Positions 44,015 to 53,063 of a stretch of 54,183 nucleotides of DNA are shown piece by piece; position 1 is the stretch's first letter; every line of letters starts with the position of its first letter. The position numbers and the translations under genes are program-made. This stretch comes from Corynebacterium glucuronolyticum (lineage in GTDB: Bacteria > Actinomycetota > Actinomycetes > Mycobacteriales > Mycobacteriaceae): positions 1-54,183 of the forward strand of contig JALFAQ010000035.1 in assembly GCA_022772305.1 (NCBI GenBank), written 5' to 3'. Under the pieces are notes generated by a model, which searched no databases, was not told the origin of the DNA, and was given only the letters and a program-made list of their open reading frames with translations.

Positions 44015-45692
44015 TCGTGTAGTACTTCACGGTATCGGCGTTTCGTCCGGCACCGCCGCAGGCCTTGCCGTGCGCATTACACCGGCCGCTGGCGTAGACG
44101 TGCATGAGCCGGCCTGCACCGACGTAGAGGCCGACGGCCAGCGCGTACGAGACTCTTTTAGCCAGGTAGCCGAGGGCCTCCTCTCCCGCGCGGAGCACGC
44201 CCCCGAGGCTTCCAAGGCGATCCTTACGGCTACCGCCGGTCTTGCTCGTGATAAGGCGCTCGTCAAGGGTGTCGACAAGCAGCTGAAGAAGGGTCTGGGA
44301 GTGACTGCTGCGGTCCACGAGGCTGTGGAAGTGTATGCTGGCAAGCTCCGCAAGATCGGTGGCTATATGGCAGAACGGGTGACTGACCTGTATGACATTC
44401 GTGACCGTGCCATCGCTCGCCTGCGTGGCATGCCAGAGCCTGGCGTTCCGGAGCTTTCTGAGCCCGCCATCCTCGTCGCCCACGATCTCGCACCCGCAGA
44501 GACCGCAACGCTCAACCCCGAGACCGTTCTGGGCATCGTCACTGCTGCCGGTGGCCCCACCTCCCACACGGCGATCCTTGCCGCACAGCTGGGCATTCCC
44601 GCAGCCGTCCAGGTTGCCGGTGTGGAGGAGCACCTCAAGAAAGGCGCGCAGATTGCTCTCGACGGGGGTGTCGGCGAGGTTATCGTCAATCCGACCGAAA
44701 CGGATACGAACGAGCTGGAGGAACGCTCTCGCCGTCGTGCGCAAGCGCTGGCCGGTTCCTCCGGTGAGGGGGCAACTCGCGATGGGCACAAGGTGAAGCT
44801 GCTTGCGAATATCGGCACCGCCGACGATGCCCGCAAGGCTGCCACCTTCGACCTGGAGGGTTCCGGTCTGTTCCGCACGGAGTTCCTCTTCCTCGACCGC
44901 GACTCCGCCCCAACAGTAGAGGAGCAAGTGGAGACCTACACACAGGTCCTGGAGGCCTTCGGTGACCGTCGCGTTGTCGTCCGCACCATCGATGCCGGTG
45001 CCGATAAGCCGCTCAGCTTCGCCAATCTTGGCGAGGAGGAAAACCCCGCTCTCGGTCGCCGTGGTATCCGCCTCACGCAGGCCAAGGAAGAGCTTCTCGA
45101 CGACCAGTTGGAAGCTCTTGCCCTCGCTCACCGTAAGACAAAAGCTGAGCTCTGGGTGATGGCTCCGATGGTTTCCACCGTCGACGAAGCCAAGTGGTTT
45201 GCCGCAAAGGCTCGTGGCTACGGCCTGCCCAAGGTGGGCATCATGGTGGAAACTCCTGCTGCCGCTATCCGCTCTAGCCAGGTGCTATCCATCGTTGACT
45301 TCGCCTCCATTGGCACCAACGACCTGTCCCAGTACACGATGGCCGCCGACCGCATGCAGGGCGAACTCGCTCACCTGCTCACCCCGTGGCAGCCCGCCGT
45401 TCTCTCTATGATTAAGGAGACCTGTAACGGTGGCAACAAGACGGGCAAGCACATCGGTGTCTGCGGCGAGGCAGCCGGCGATCCGCTGCTTGCCCTCGTG
45501 CTTGTAGGCCTTGGTGTGTCCAGCCTCTCCATGGCACCGAAGAAGGTCAACGCCGTCCGCGCCGCACTCCGCATGCACGACATGTCCACCTGCCAGCAGA
45601 TGGCTGCCTACGCCCTGGACTCCTGGACTGCAGAAGATGCCCGCGAGGCAGCCCTCAACGTTGCCGACCCGGTCATGAAGGACCTGCTCTAG
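44007..45692 (+). CDS. ptsI: PTS enzyme I (phosphoenolpyruvate-protein phosphotransferase)
   Basis: A 561-residue general PTS enzyme that passes phosphate from PEP to HPr. The phospho-accepting His187 is in GGPTSHTAIL; the PEP-binding barrel has GLFRTEFLFLDRD, DAGADKPL and catalytic Cys486 in GVCGEAAGDP. Length is normal. Being last in a sugar-specific, RAT-controlled operon is unusual, since ptsI normally stands with ptsH or the fructose genes; HPr must come from elsewhere. The ATG lies within the bglG end. Confidence 0.95.
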   Translation: MNDRVVLHGIGVSSGTAAGLAVRITPAAGVDVHEPACTDVEADGQRVRDSFSQVAEGLLSRAEHAPEASKAILTATAGLARDKALVKGVDKQLKKGLGVTAAVHEAVEVYAGKLRKIGGYMAERVTDLYDIRDRAIARLRGMPEPGVPELSEPAILVAHDLAPAETATLNPETVLGIVTAAGGPTSHTAILAAQLGIPAAVQVAGVEEHLKKGAQIALDGGVGEVIVNPTETDTNELEERSRRRAQALAGSSGEGATRDGHKVKLLANIGTADDARKAATFDLEGSGLFRTEFLFLDRDSAPTVEEQVETYTQVLEAFGDRRVVVRTIDAGADKPLSFANLGEEENPALGRRGIRLTQAKEELLDDQLEALALAHRKTKAELWVMAPMVSTVDEAKWFAAKARGYGLPKVGIMVETPAAAIRSSQVLSIVDFASIGTNDLSQYTMAADRMQGELAHLLTPWQPAVLSMIKETCNGGNKTGKHIGVCGEAAGDPLLALVLVGLGVSSLSMAPKKVNAVRAALRMHDMSTCQQMAAYALDSWTAEDAREAALNVADPVMKDLL

Positions 45693-45743
45693 GGCCTATA
45701 AGGCCTCTAAGACACTGTGGCCAGCAACGCCTGAGTGCTGAGT

Positions 45744-45780
45744 AAGCCCCTTTCGCCCCGCAGCGAAAGGGGCTTTATTA
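45744..45780 (+). terminator. Rho-independent terminator of the bgl-ptsI operon
   Basis: AAGCCCCTTTCGC pairs perfectly with GCGAAAGGGGCTT around CCCGCA, followed by TATTATG. Confidence 0.9.
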
Positions 45781-45903
45781 TGCAAACTTTTCCGATTAGT
45801 GGGTTGATTGATACGGTTACGGATTAAACACTAAGGCAACGGTTGAGGTGGCAGACCCGCTGACACTTGTTGGTTGCCAAAAATTAGGCATGGAAGGAAA
45901 AAC

Positions 45904-46317
45904 ATGTCGTTTTCTACACGCGCACTCGCGTCTACAACCGCACTTTCTCTTGCTCTCCTTGGCGGCACCGTCGTCGCCCCTGCAGCGGGTGCCACGGAAT
46001 GGACGGACAGTTTTCAAAGCTGTATGAATGTCGCTGATAATCTTGTGAAAGGTGGCGAGAAGGTTGACGGATTTCTTGACACGAAGCTCGCCGATAAGGG
46101 CTGGAAAGCGTACAAGCTGGCCACGGACAACAACGGCTCGTCAGCTCCCGGTGATTCTTTCAGCCTGTGTATGGAACAAGCTTTAGCTTCAAAGGACCCG
46201 GAGAAGCAAGGCCCTGCTATCGGCGTCCTCATCGCCATCATTGCGGGCTCGCTTGGTCTCGCTGGTGCCCTTGCAAGCCTTCTTGATCAGCAGGGAATCA
46301 TCAACTTACCTCGATAA
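45904..46317 (+). CDS. Small secreted, membrane-anchored protein A of a tandem triplet
   Basis: A 137-residue protein: signal peptide (LSLALLGGTVVAPAAGA), an extracytoplasmic part of about 75 residues with Cys40 and Cys89, and a C-terminal helix (IGVLIAIIAGSLGLAGALASLL). It shares with the next two genes the block GSSAPGDSFSLC and the following ALASKD, the early cysteine in a helical segment, and the layout signal - Cys - Cys - helix. ATG 45904 has GGAAGG upstream. It has its own terminator. I do not recognise the family; a disulfide between the two cysteines is likely for an exported protein. Confidence 0.75.
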   Translation: MSFSTRALASTTALSLALLGGTVVAPAAGATEWTDSFQSCMNVADNLVKGGEKVDGFLDTKLADKGWKAYKLATDNNGSSAPGDSFSLCMEQALASKDPEKQGPAIGVLIAIIAGSLGLAGALASLLDQQGIINLPR

Positions 46318-46348
46318 ATAAATACCCTGCAAGAACCGGCAAATTGAT

Positions 46349-46383
46349 GGCCTGGGAGAAAAGCTCCCAGGCCTGTTGTTGTT
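46349..46383 (+). terminator. Terminator after triplet gene A
   Basis: GGCCTGGGAG pairs perfectly with CTCCCAGGCC around AAAAG, followed by TGTTGTTGTTT. Confidence 0.82.
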
Positions 46384-46541
46384 TATGCTGCAGAGATAGT
46401 TGCAGTTAGGTTTTAAACAAACCAAAGGGAGATAAAAGTAAACTGGTAAAGGCCTGCAAAGAAGTTGTTAGGTTTGGTGTGGTGAGAAAAACGGCGCGGA
46501 AAGGCCGTGCTATACCTCTACGTTTCTGTAAGGAGAAACCC

Positions 46542-46931
46542 ATGAAGCTTCGTGCGATTACTTCCGCAACTGTCCTCTCTGTAGCCCTTGCTGGTGGTTC
46601 TGTTGTTGCCCCGACGGCAGGAGCTGAAACTCCATCCTGGGGAGAGCAAGCCGGACAAACCTCTTCAGCGTTTCTGACGTGCGGATCAGTTTTGAAGGCA
46701 GCAGCTGAAACAGGAGGTAGGAGCGACGAATGGATCGAGGCAAACTGGGATTCTATTAAGGAGGATATGGGATCTAAAGGTTCTTCCGCCCCCGGTGATT
46801 TCTCCACTTTGTGCTTCGAGTCGGGTCTGGCGAGTGACGATCCTGAGCTAGCAGCAGTATCCTGGTCTCTTCTGATTTTCCTCATTCTCTTAGGTGTCGG
46901 CGCTGTCTCCACGGTCGTAGCCCCGAGGTAA
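46542..46931 (+). CDS. Small secreted, membrane-anchored protein B of a tandem triplet
   Basis: A 129-residue paralogue of its neighbours: signal peptide (TVLSVALAGGSVVAPTAGA), Cys47, then GSSAPGDFSTLC with Cys91 and GLASDD, and a C-terminal helix (WSLLIFLILLGVGAVSTVV). AAGGAG lies 7 bases before ATG 46542, and TATACC (46511-46516) is a likely -10 box, so it has its own promoter. The middle (SDEWIEANWDSIKEDMGSK) differs strongly from the other two copies, as in families evolving under selection for variety. Confidence 0.75.
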   Translation: MKLRAITSATVLSVALAGGSVVAPTAGAETPSWGEQAGQTSSAFLTCGSVLKAAAETGGRSDEWIEANWDSIKEDMGSKGSSAPGDFSTLCFESGLASDDPELAAVSWSLLIFLILLGVGAVSTVVAPR

Positions 46932-46986
46932 ATGAAAGAGTAAAGGTTTCTTTTCCGCACACGATACGAGGGGAGAATTAAGTTCC

Positions 46987-47013
46987 GCCCGGTAGGTCTA
47001 CCGGGCCGTTTTT
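46987..47013 (+). terminator. Terminator after triplet gene B
   Basis: GCCCGGTAG pairs with CTACCGGGC across GT, followed by CGTTTTT. Confidence 0.85.
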
Positions 47014-47127
47014 CGTTCCTTGACTCCGAAGTCCGCAGATAGGGGCGATGGCTGCTACATTTTCAGGTATCGAAGCAAAAGCCTGCCGTGGTCCTGGTGG
47101 GTATTGCATGATGAAAGGCAAAGGAAA

Positions 47128-47526
47128 ATGAAAACTCGTGGAATCGCCGCAGCAGTGGCTACGAGCCTCGCACTAGCCGGTGGAGTTGTAGCAGCACCCG
47201 GTGCGGTGGCAGAGGAAAAAAGCTCGGAAAACGCAAAGGTCTTTGAGGCGTTCCAACAGTGCATGACGCAGGTGGACGGCGAAAAGGAAAAACTCGGCCA
47301 CGACTTCACCGAAGGAGAGTGGGCTGCATTCAAGGGAGGCACCAAGGGGTCCTCCGCGCCGGGTGATTCCTTCAGCTACTGTGTGGAACGCGGGCTATCC
47401 TCTGACAACGTTGACCGGATCGCACAATCCTGGATCATTGTTGTGGGAATCAGCGTTGCCGTGGCCGCAGTGCTCGGCATGTTTGGCAGCTACCGTCTCG
47501 TCTCCTTCGAAAGCCCCTTTAGGTAA
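47128..47526 (+). CDS. Small secreted, membrane-anchored protein C of a tandem triplet
   Basis: A 132-residue paralogue: signal peptide (VATSLALAGGVVAAPGAVA), Cys45, GSSAPGDSFSYC with Cys85 and GLSSDN, then a helix (SWIIVVGISVAVAAVLGMFG) and a short positive-outside tail. AAAGGAAA lies directly before ATG 47128. Its 3' end overlaps the convergent zeta toxin gene by 37 bases, so no separate terminator is present. Three diverged copies in a row, each with its own expression signals, indicate old duplication with maintained function. Confidence 0.75.
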   Translation: MKTRGIAAAVATSLALAGGVVAAPGAVAEEKSSENAKVFEAFQQCMTQVDGEKEKLGHDFTEGEWAAFKGGTKGSSAPGDSFSYCVERGLSSDNVDRIAQSWIIVVGISVAVAAVLGMFGSYRLVSFESPFR

Positions 47527-48317
47527 TCGTAGAGGGGGCGAGCTTTTTCTGAACACGCCACAAGGGTCGCAATGTGGGGTAGAGTGGCGCGGAGCTCAGC
47601 CTGGAACGACGCGTTGCCGTGGGCGCCAGCGAGCTGCCGGAACCGGAGCAAAGATGCACGGGCCTCCTCTGCACTGGTGAACGTGCCAACGCGTTCCCCG
47701 TCGTGCCAAACGTGAAAGGTGTCGATGGCATCGTCGAGAGGGAGGATGGCATCGGGGACAGCATTGTAGCCGCGGTCGTGCCCGGCGATGCTCGTCCATC
47801 TAGGAAAGGGGAGACCGAGCTGCTTTTGGGCAAAGTATCGCTGAGCGATGCCGAGGCGGCTAACCTCGCCGGCGGTGGAGACAAGCTCCACGACGATGGA
47901 GTAACCATCTGCGACGAAGTCGCACACCGTGCGCTTAACGGTCACCGTGTTCGTAAGCGTGTTTTCCAGATAGACGTTAAACCGGTTTTCGCGGCATCTT
48001 TCTAGGATGCCAGCGAAGACGAAACCGACTGGTTCATTGGATAGCACATCCATCCGCATCTCATCGGCGTCCACAATCTCGTCGAGACGGGGGTGAAGCA
48101 GCCGGATTTCGTCGGAATCGACCACCACGCCCGGGCGGGTGCGCTGCAGCCTGCTTACAATGTGGCTCTTACCGGCAGCAGACTGGGCGGACACATACGT
48201 CAAAACGGGGTTATCCGCTGGTACTTGGTCAGCGGAGACAAGTTCCCACGCGGTATCAAGCATCGTGCGCTTTTGCTCATCGGTGGTGGCAAAGTCCTGT
48301 GGAGAAAGTGCGGTCAT
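47490..48317 (-). CDS. Zeta-family toxin (putative kinase)
   Basis: A 275-residue protein of the zeta/PezT type. The P loop is SAQSAAGKSHIV (Lys50, Ser51); VVVDSDEIRLLHPRLDEI holds the acidic residue that acts as base in zeta toxins; FNVYLENTLTNTVTVKR and a later arginine-rich stretch complete the kinase core. Zeta toxins phosphorylate UDP-N-acetylglucosamine and so poison wall synthesis; the substrate of this one is not proven. ATG 48317 overlaps the stop of the upstream gene (TAATG), the usual antitoxin-toxin coupling. Confidence 0.85.
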   Translation of the reverse strand: MTALSPQDFATTDEQKRTMLDTAWELVSADQVPADNPVLTYVSAQSAAGKSHIVSRLQRTRPGVVVDSDEIRLLHPRLDEIVDADEMRMDVLSNEPVGFVFAGILERCRENRFNVYLENTLTNTVTVKRTVCDFVADGYSIVVELVSTAGEVSRLGIAQRYFAQKQLGLPFPRWTSIAGHDRGYNAVPDAILPLDDAIDTFHVWHDGERVGTFTSAEEARASLLRFRQLAGAHGNASFQAELRATLPHIATLVACSEKARPLYDYLKGLSKETRR

Positions 48318-48562
48318 TACTTGCTCATCTCCTTTTCCAGTTCGGCCGAAAGAATGCGGGCCGCAGACTGGATCTCCTTCGGATCGTCGCAGTTAAGGGC
48401 GAGGTAGAAGCGTCGAAAAGCAAGTGCCTTCTGACGTAGAAACAGTGCGGTGGCGTGGTCGGTCTCAACGGCGGCGCGCCGCAGAAGACGGGTGGAAAGT
48501 GTGGTCGCAGCATCATGGACCGCGTCGAAAAGCATGATGTCGCTATGTGGAAGGGAGCTCAT
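48317..48562 (-). CDS. Putative antitoxin of the zeta toxin
   Basis: An 81-residue, mostly helical, acidic-tailed protein from ATG 48562 (MSSLPHSDIMLFDAVHDAAT ... AELEKEMSK). It directly precedes and overlaps the toxin gene. It resembles no antitoxin I can name, but size, helical content and order fit. TAGTCT lies 7 bases before the ATG, suggesting a leaderless start; the frame stays open to 48667, so a longer form is possible. The 23-bp repeats lie upstream and could be its operator. Confidence 0.65.
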   Translation of the reverse strand: MSSLPHSDIMLFDAVHDAATTLSTRLLRRAAVETDHATALFLRQKALAFRRFYLALNCDDPKEIQSAARILSAELEKEMSK

Positions 48563-48671
48563 GAAATCGAGACTAGACGAGGCGGTCACGCGGAACGGTC
48601 CGGAATCGAACAGCAGGGTGAGAGAGCAACCATCTCTCATACGAAAGATTGAGAAAAAACCACACATCCGA

Positions 48672-48748
48672 AACTAGGAGCGCCACAAATCCGGAACTAG
48701 GGGCGCCACAAATCCGGAACTAGGAGCGCCACAAATCCGGAAGTAGGG
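48672..48748. repeat. Three 23-bp tandem repeats plus a partial fourth
   Basis: Units at 48672-48694, 48695-48717 and 48718-48740 begin AACTAGGAGCGCCAC (unit 2 has one A-to-G change) and end AAATCCGG; a partial fourth unit runs to 48748. The period is not a multiple of three, so it is not coding. It lies between the divergent toxin-antitoxin operon and the AAA ATPase gene. Confidence 0.9.
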
Positions 48749-48784
48749 TTTATTTCCGCTCGTAAACGCGCTATATTTGACCGC

Positions 48785-50080
48785 ATGAATGTGAAGGAAT
48801 TTACCGGTGTAGATTACAGCCGACGTGTGATTGATAGAGAGGTTGAAAACCTCATTAAGACGGTGCCTGCCATCGTCATTGAAGGGCCGAGGGGATGCGG
48901 AAAGACAATGACGGGCCTGAATTTCGCACGCTCCGCCGCTTTCTTGGACTCCCCCGAGACAGAACTGCTGGCGGCAACCGATCTGTCGCTTCTGACCGAA
49001 GGTGAAAATCCGCGACTCCTGGACGAATGGCAGCTTTACCCAGCCCTGTGGAATGTAGTTAGGCGAAAAATAGACTTTGGTGGCAGCTACGGCTCCTTCA
49101 TTCTCACGGGGTCTGCGGTTCCAAATGATGATGTGCGACGGCATTCGGGTGCAGGACGGTTCATCCATCTGAGACAGCGCACGATGACCGGATTTGAAAA
49201 ATCATTGTTGCGCGAAAATAGGGGTGAAAAATCGTCTGATGATGGCGGTGAGGTTTCCCTCCGCGGGTTGTTTGCAGGAGAGGGGGTTAAAGCTGACACC
49301 TCCAGCTCCGCGATTACAGATGTGATTAGCCAACTGTTAACGCCGGGGTTTCCGAACATGGTTCTGATGGAACCATCGGCGCGAAGAAGAATGCTGGAGG
49401 GGTACATCCAAGATATTTCAGAGGTTGATATCCAGAGGTTGGCGAATGTGCGTCACGATCCCCACTCAATCAGAGCACTTCTAGCTTCGCTTAGTAGACA
49501 TGTCTCCACCAGTGTTAGTTGGGAGACACTCCGAAAGGATCTCCGCAATGTTGATGTGGAAATATCCGTGAAAGGGGTGCAACGTCTGATTGAGTTACTC
49601 GAGCGGATGTACGTGGTGGAAAGCGTTCCTGCGATGCGTACGCAGCTACGGTCACGGGCGGTACTGCGCAAATCATCTAAATTTGTCTTGGCTGATCCGG
49701 CACTTGCTGCAGCTGCACTTCATGCTGATGAAGAGGCATTATTGGCAGATATGGAGACGACGGGCTTCCTATTCGAGTCGGCAGTGATCCACGATCTTGC
49801 CGTGTTTGCGCAGGCACTGGAAGGCAACGTGGGGTACTACCGCGATTCCAATAATCATGAGATCGATTGTGTAATCGAATTAGAGAACGGGGCTTGGGCT
49901 GCCATAGAAGTGAAGCTTGGACTCAACCAAATCGAATACGGGGCAGAGAGACTTTCCTTGGCTGTTCAACAGATTGACAAGAATCCGCCTGCGTTTAAGG
50001 CTGTCGTGACCGGTAATGGACCAATATTGCAATTGAAAGACGGGACATTTACCTTTCCGCTTCATGCGCTGCGACCATAG
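48785..50080 (+). CDS. AAA ATPase with DUF4143 and nuclease-like C-terminal region
   Basis: A 431-residue protein of the AAA_14/DUF4143 type. Walker A GPRGCGKT is at 34-41; the Walker B-like LLDEWQ and sensor LTGSAVP follow; DUF4143 covers about 190-400. Near the end, NNHEIDCVIELENGAWAAIE followed by VKLG has the E-x-D...E-x-K arrangement of the PD-(D/E)XK nuclease fold, as usual for the family. These ATPases are widespread and multi-copy, and their role is unknown (suspected mobile or defence-linked). TATATT (48772-48777) ends 7 bases before the ATG, so the mRNA is probably leaderless and driven from beside the repeats. GC content is lower than in clpC. Confidence 0.88.
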   Translation: MNVKEFTGVDYSRRVIDREVENLIKTVPAIVIEGPRGCGKTMTGLNFARSAAFLDSPETELLAATDLSLLTEGENPRLLDEWQLYPALWNVVRRKIDFGGSYGSFILTGSAVPNDDVRRHSGAGRFIHLRQRTMTGFEKSLLRENRGEKSSDDGGEVSLRGLFAGEGVKADTSSSAITDVISQLLTPGFPNMVLMEPSARRRMLEGYIQDISEVDIQRLANVRHDPHSIRALLASLSRHVSTSVSWETLRKDLRNVDVEISVKGVQRLIELLERMYVVESVPAMRTQLRSRAVLRKSSKFVLADPALAAAALHADEEALLADMETTGFLFESAVIHDLAVFAQALEGNVGYYRDSNNHEIDCVIELENGAWAAIEVKLGLNQIEYGAERLSLAVQQIDKNPPAFKAVVTGNGPILQLKDGTFTFPLHALRP

Positions 50081-50105
50081 CTAGGTCGGGGTTAGGAGCC
50101 TCGTT

Positions 50106-50116
50106 CGCTACAGGCG
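50106..50116. promoter_or_regulatory. ClgR-like operator upstream of clpC
   Basis: CGCTACAGGCG fits the ClgR core CGC-N5-GCG as I recall it, with one deviation inside. ClgR activates clp genes in corynebacteria. It lies 135 bp before the clpC start. Confidence 0.4.
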
Positions 50117-50178
50117 TACACCCCACTGAACTGGGAAAACGGGATAATCGAGGGAAGGAGGAAAATAAACCGGGGTGG

Positions 50179-50203
50179 GGAACGGTTAAGGTGGGTAGCA
50201 GTT
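50179..50203 (+). promoter_or_regulatory. SigH-type stress promoter of clpC
   Basis: GGAAC (50179-50183), 17 bp, then GTT (50201-50203) fits the actinobacterial SigH pattern GGAA(T/C)-N17-20-GTT. clpC is a known SigH/ClgR target in C. glutamicum. Confidence 0.5.
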
Positions 50204-50240
50204 AGATAAAGATAGAAGTACACGCGAAGGGGAAACATAA

Positions 50241-52835
50241 GTGTTCGAACGGTTTACAGACCGCGCCCGCCGAGTTATTGTGCTCGCGCAGGAAGAAGCG
50301 CGGATGCTCAACCACAATTACATTGGCACCGAGCACATCCTGCTCGGCCTCATCCACGAGGGCGAAGGCGTGGCCGCCAAGGCCCTGGAGTCCATGGGGA
50401 TCTCGCTTGAGGATGTGCGCAAGGAAGTGGAAGAGCTTATCGGCCCCGGCTCTCAGCCCCCGAGCGGGCACATCCCGTTTACGCCGCGTGCCAAGAAGGT
50501 GCTGGAACTCTCCCTGCGTGAGGGTCTGCAGATGGGGCACAAGTACATCGGAACGGAGTTCCTGCTCCTCGGCCTCGTCCGCGAGGGCGAGGGCGTTGCA
50601 GCCCGCGTGCTGGTGAAGCTCGGCGCGGATCTGCCGCGTGTGCGCCAGACGGTTATTCAGCTTCTGTCCGGCTACGAAGGCCAGCAGGGCAACGAAACTC
50701 CGGAGGCTGGCGGGTTCGCCGGTGCGGGCGCTGCCCCCGGTAGTGGTGCCTTCGGCGGCCGCCAGATGGGCGGCCCCGGTGAGCGTTCCAATTCGCTGAC
50801 GCTGGATAAGTTCGGCCGTAACCTCACGCAGCTGGCCAAGGACGGCAAGTTAGACCCGGTTGTGGGGCGTGAGAAGGAAATCGAGCGCATCATGCAGGTG
50901 CTCTCCCGCCGTACCAAGAACAACCCCGTGCTCATCGGCGAACCGGGCGTCGGCAAGACCGCTGTGGTCGAGGGTCTGGCGCTCGACATCGTTAATGGTC
51001 GTGTGCCGGAGACGCTGCGCGATAAGCAGCTGTACTCGCTGGATCTTGGCTCCCTCGTGGCGGGCTCCCGCTACCGTGGTGACTTTGAGGAGCGCCTGAA
51101 GAAGGTGCTCAAGGAGATTAACCAGCGTGGCGATATCATCCTGTTCATCGATGAGATTCACACCATCGTTGGTGCCGGCGCCGCCGAGGGTGCGATTGAC
51201 GCGGCCTCGCTGCTCAAGCCGAAGCTTGCCCGTGGCGAGCTGCAGACGATCGGTGCGACGACGCTGGACGAGTACCGCAAGCACATCGAGAAGGATGCAG
51301 CCCTGGAGCGTCGTTTCCAGCCGGTCAACGTACCGGAGCCGTCCGTCGAGGACACCATCCAGATCCTGAAGGGTTTGCGCGACCGCTACGAGGCACACCA
51401 CCGCGTGTCCATCACCGACGGTGCGCTCGCTGCCGCCGCCAGCCTGTCCGATCGTTACATCAACGACCGCTTCCTCCCGGATAAGGCGGTTGACCTCATC
51501 GACGAGGCCGGCGCCCGCATGCGCATCAAGCGGATGACGGCCCCGGAGGGCCTCCGCGAGATCGACGAGCGGATTGCCAAGGTACGCGGCGAGAAGGAAG
51601 CTGCCATCGACGCACAGGACTTTGAAAAGGCCGCGGGGCTTCGCGATAACGAGCGCAAGCTCACCGAGGAACGCGCCGAAAAAGAAAAGCAGTGGCGCAA
51701 CGGTGAGCTTCAGGAGATCGCCGAGGTGGGCGAGGAGCAGATCGCCGAGGTGCTGGCCAACTGGACCGGCATCCCCGTGTTCAAGCTCACCGAGGAGGAG
51801 TCCTCCAGGCTCATCCACATGGAGGACGAGCTACACAAGCGCATTATCGGCCAGGAAGACGCTGTCAAGGCGGTCTCTCGGGCTATTCGACGCACGCGTG
51901 CCGGCCTCAAGGATCCGCACCGTCCGTCCGGCTCCTTCATCTTCGCCGGCCCCTCCGGCGTCGGTAAGACGGAGCTGTCCAAGGCCCTCGCCGAGTTCCT
52001 CTTCGGTGACGACGACTCGCTCATCCAGATCGACATGGGCGAGTTCCACGACAAGTTCACGGCCTCGCGCCTGTTCGGTGCTCCCCCCGGATACGTCGGC
52101 TACGACGAGGGTGGTCAGCTCACCGAGAAGGTTCGTCGCAAGCCGTTTTCTGTTGTGCTTTTCGACGAGATTGAGAAGGCCCACAAGGAGATCTACAACA
52201 CCCTGTTGCAGGTCCTTGAGGAAGGCCGCCTCACTGACGGCCAGGGTCGCGTCGTGGACTTCAAGAACACCGTCTTGATCTTCACCTCGAACCTTGGCAC
52301 GCAGGACATCTCCAAGGCCGTGGGCATGGGCTTCACCGCCAACAACGAGACGGACGACGACGCCAAGTACGAGCGGATGAAGGATAAGGTCACCGACGAG
52401 CTGAAGAAGCACTTCCGTCCAGAGTTCCTCAACCGTATCGACGAGATCGTCGTGTTTAAGCAGCTCACCCGCGATGAGATTGTGCAGATGGTGGACCTGC
52501 TCACCGCCCGCGTGGCCACAATGCTCCGCGAGAAGGACATGGGTCTGGAGATCACCGACAAGGCCAAGCGCCTGCTGGCCCAGCGCGGTTTCGATCCGGT
52601 TCTCGGTGCCCGCCCGCTGCGTCGCACCATCCAGCGCGAGATCGAGGATGCTCTCTCCGAAAAGATCCTCTACGGCGAGGTCGGTGCCGGCGAGATCGTC
52701 ACCGTCGACGTCGAAGGCTGGGATGGCGAGTCTGAGGACACGGACAAGGCCACCTTCACCTTTACGCCACGCCCGAAGCCGCTGCCGGGCGTTGAGGAAG
52801 AAGAGACGCTGGAGGAGACTCCCGCGGAGAGTTAA
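50241..52835 (+). CDS. clpC: AAA+ unfoldase ClpC
   Basis: An 864-residue Hsp100 unfoldase feeding substrates to ClpP. N-terminal Clp repeats ([40 protein letters not shown]) are followed by AAA-1 with Walker A GEPGVGKT, a UVR/middle coiled coil (about 415-480), AAA-2 with GPSGVGKT and the C-terminal D2-small domain. The GTG start has AAGGGG upstream. A SigH-type promoter and ClgR-like site precede it, and a strong terminator follows. In related genomes clpC is near lysS; here the accessory block separates them. Confidence 0.97.
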   Translation: MFERFTDRARRVIVLAQEEARMLNHNYIGTEHILLGLIHEGEGVAAKALESMGISLEDVRKEVEELIGPGSQPPSGHIPFTPRAKKVLELSLREGLQMGHKYIGTEFLLLGLVREGEGVAARVLVKLGADLPRVRQTVIQLLSGYEGQQGNETPEAGGFAGAGAAPGSGAFGGRQMGGPGERSNSLTLDKFGRNLTQLAKDGKLDPVVGREKEIERIMQVLSRRTKNNPVLIGEPGVGKTAVVEGLALDIVNGRVPETLRDKQLYSLDLGSLVAGSRYRGDFEERLKKVLKEINQRGDIILFIDEIHTIVGAGAAEGAIDAASLLKPKLARGELQTIGATTLDEYRKHIEKDAALERRFQPVNVPEPSVEDTIQILKGLRDRYEAHHRVSITDGALAAAASLSDRYINDRFLPDKAVDLIDEAGARMRIKRMTAPEGLREIDERIAKVRGEKEAAIDAQDFEKAAGLRDNERKLTEERAEKEKQWRNGELQEIAEVGEEQIAEVLANWTGIPVFKLTEEESSRLIHMEDELHKRIIGQEDAVKAVSRAIRRTRAGLKDPHRPSGSFIFAGPSGVGKTELSKALAEFLFGDDDSLIQIDMGEFHDKFTASRLFGAPPGYVGYDEGGQLTEKVRRKPFSVVLFDEIEKAHKEIYNTLLQVLEEGRLTDGQGRVVDFKNTVLIFTSNLGTQDISKAVGMGFTANNETDDDAKYERMKDKVTDELKKHFRPEFLNRIDEIVVFKQLTRDEIVQMVDLLTARVATMLREKDMGLEITDKAKRLLAQRGFDPVLGARPLRRTIQREIEDALSEKILYGEVGAGEIVTVDVEGWDGESEDTDKATFTFTPRPKPLPGVEEEETLEETPAES

Positions 52836-52849
52836 TCCGTAAAGCCTAG

Positions 52850-52884
52850 GCCGCCATTGCGCACTGCGCAGTGGCGGCTTTTTC
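52850..52884 (+). terminator. Rho-independent terminator of clpC
   Basis: GCCGCCATTGCGCA pairs with TGCGCAGTGGCGGC (one G-T) across a single C-centred loop, followed by TTTTTC. Confidence 0.92.
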
Positions 52885-52979
52885 TTGCTTTGAACCAACG
52901 GTGAGAGGGGAAGGGCGGTGAGGATCGAGCGTCGATAAGTAAAAAGAATTAAAAAGTAACAAGTTATTCTCTAGACCTC

Positions 52980-53008
52980 TTGACGGTGGTCATGAATGTG
53001 TGTATAAA
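52980..53008 (+). promoter_or_regulatory. Promoter of ahpC-ahpD
   Basis: TTGACG (52980-52985), 17 bp, TATAAA (53003-53008). The leader is about 50 nt. OxyR usually controls ahpCD in actinobacteria; the AT-rich stretch just upstream (52938-52975) could hold its site, but no clear motif is seen. Confidence 0.75.
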
Positions 53009-53063
53009 GGGTTACGGAGGCAAAAACGGCACTCCACAGTTCTAGTTTCTAAGGAGACACGAT

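Noticed and set aside
43136..45712. CCTTATAGG repeated before bglG, and its inverse CCTATAAGG after ptsI
   Set aside because: Only 9 bp each with no consistent placement relative to promoters or terminators; likely chance or a minor stem.
48672..48748. Possible short CRISPR array
   Set aside because: The units are directly adjacent without spacers and no cas gene is near.
48674..49168. Open frame on the minus strand through the 23-bp repeats and the start of the AAA ATPase gene
   Set aside because: The repeat period is not a multiple of three, and the rest is antisense to a clear P-loop domain.
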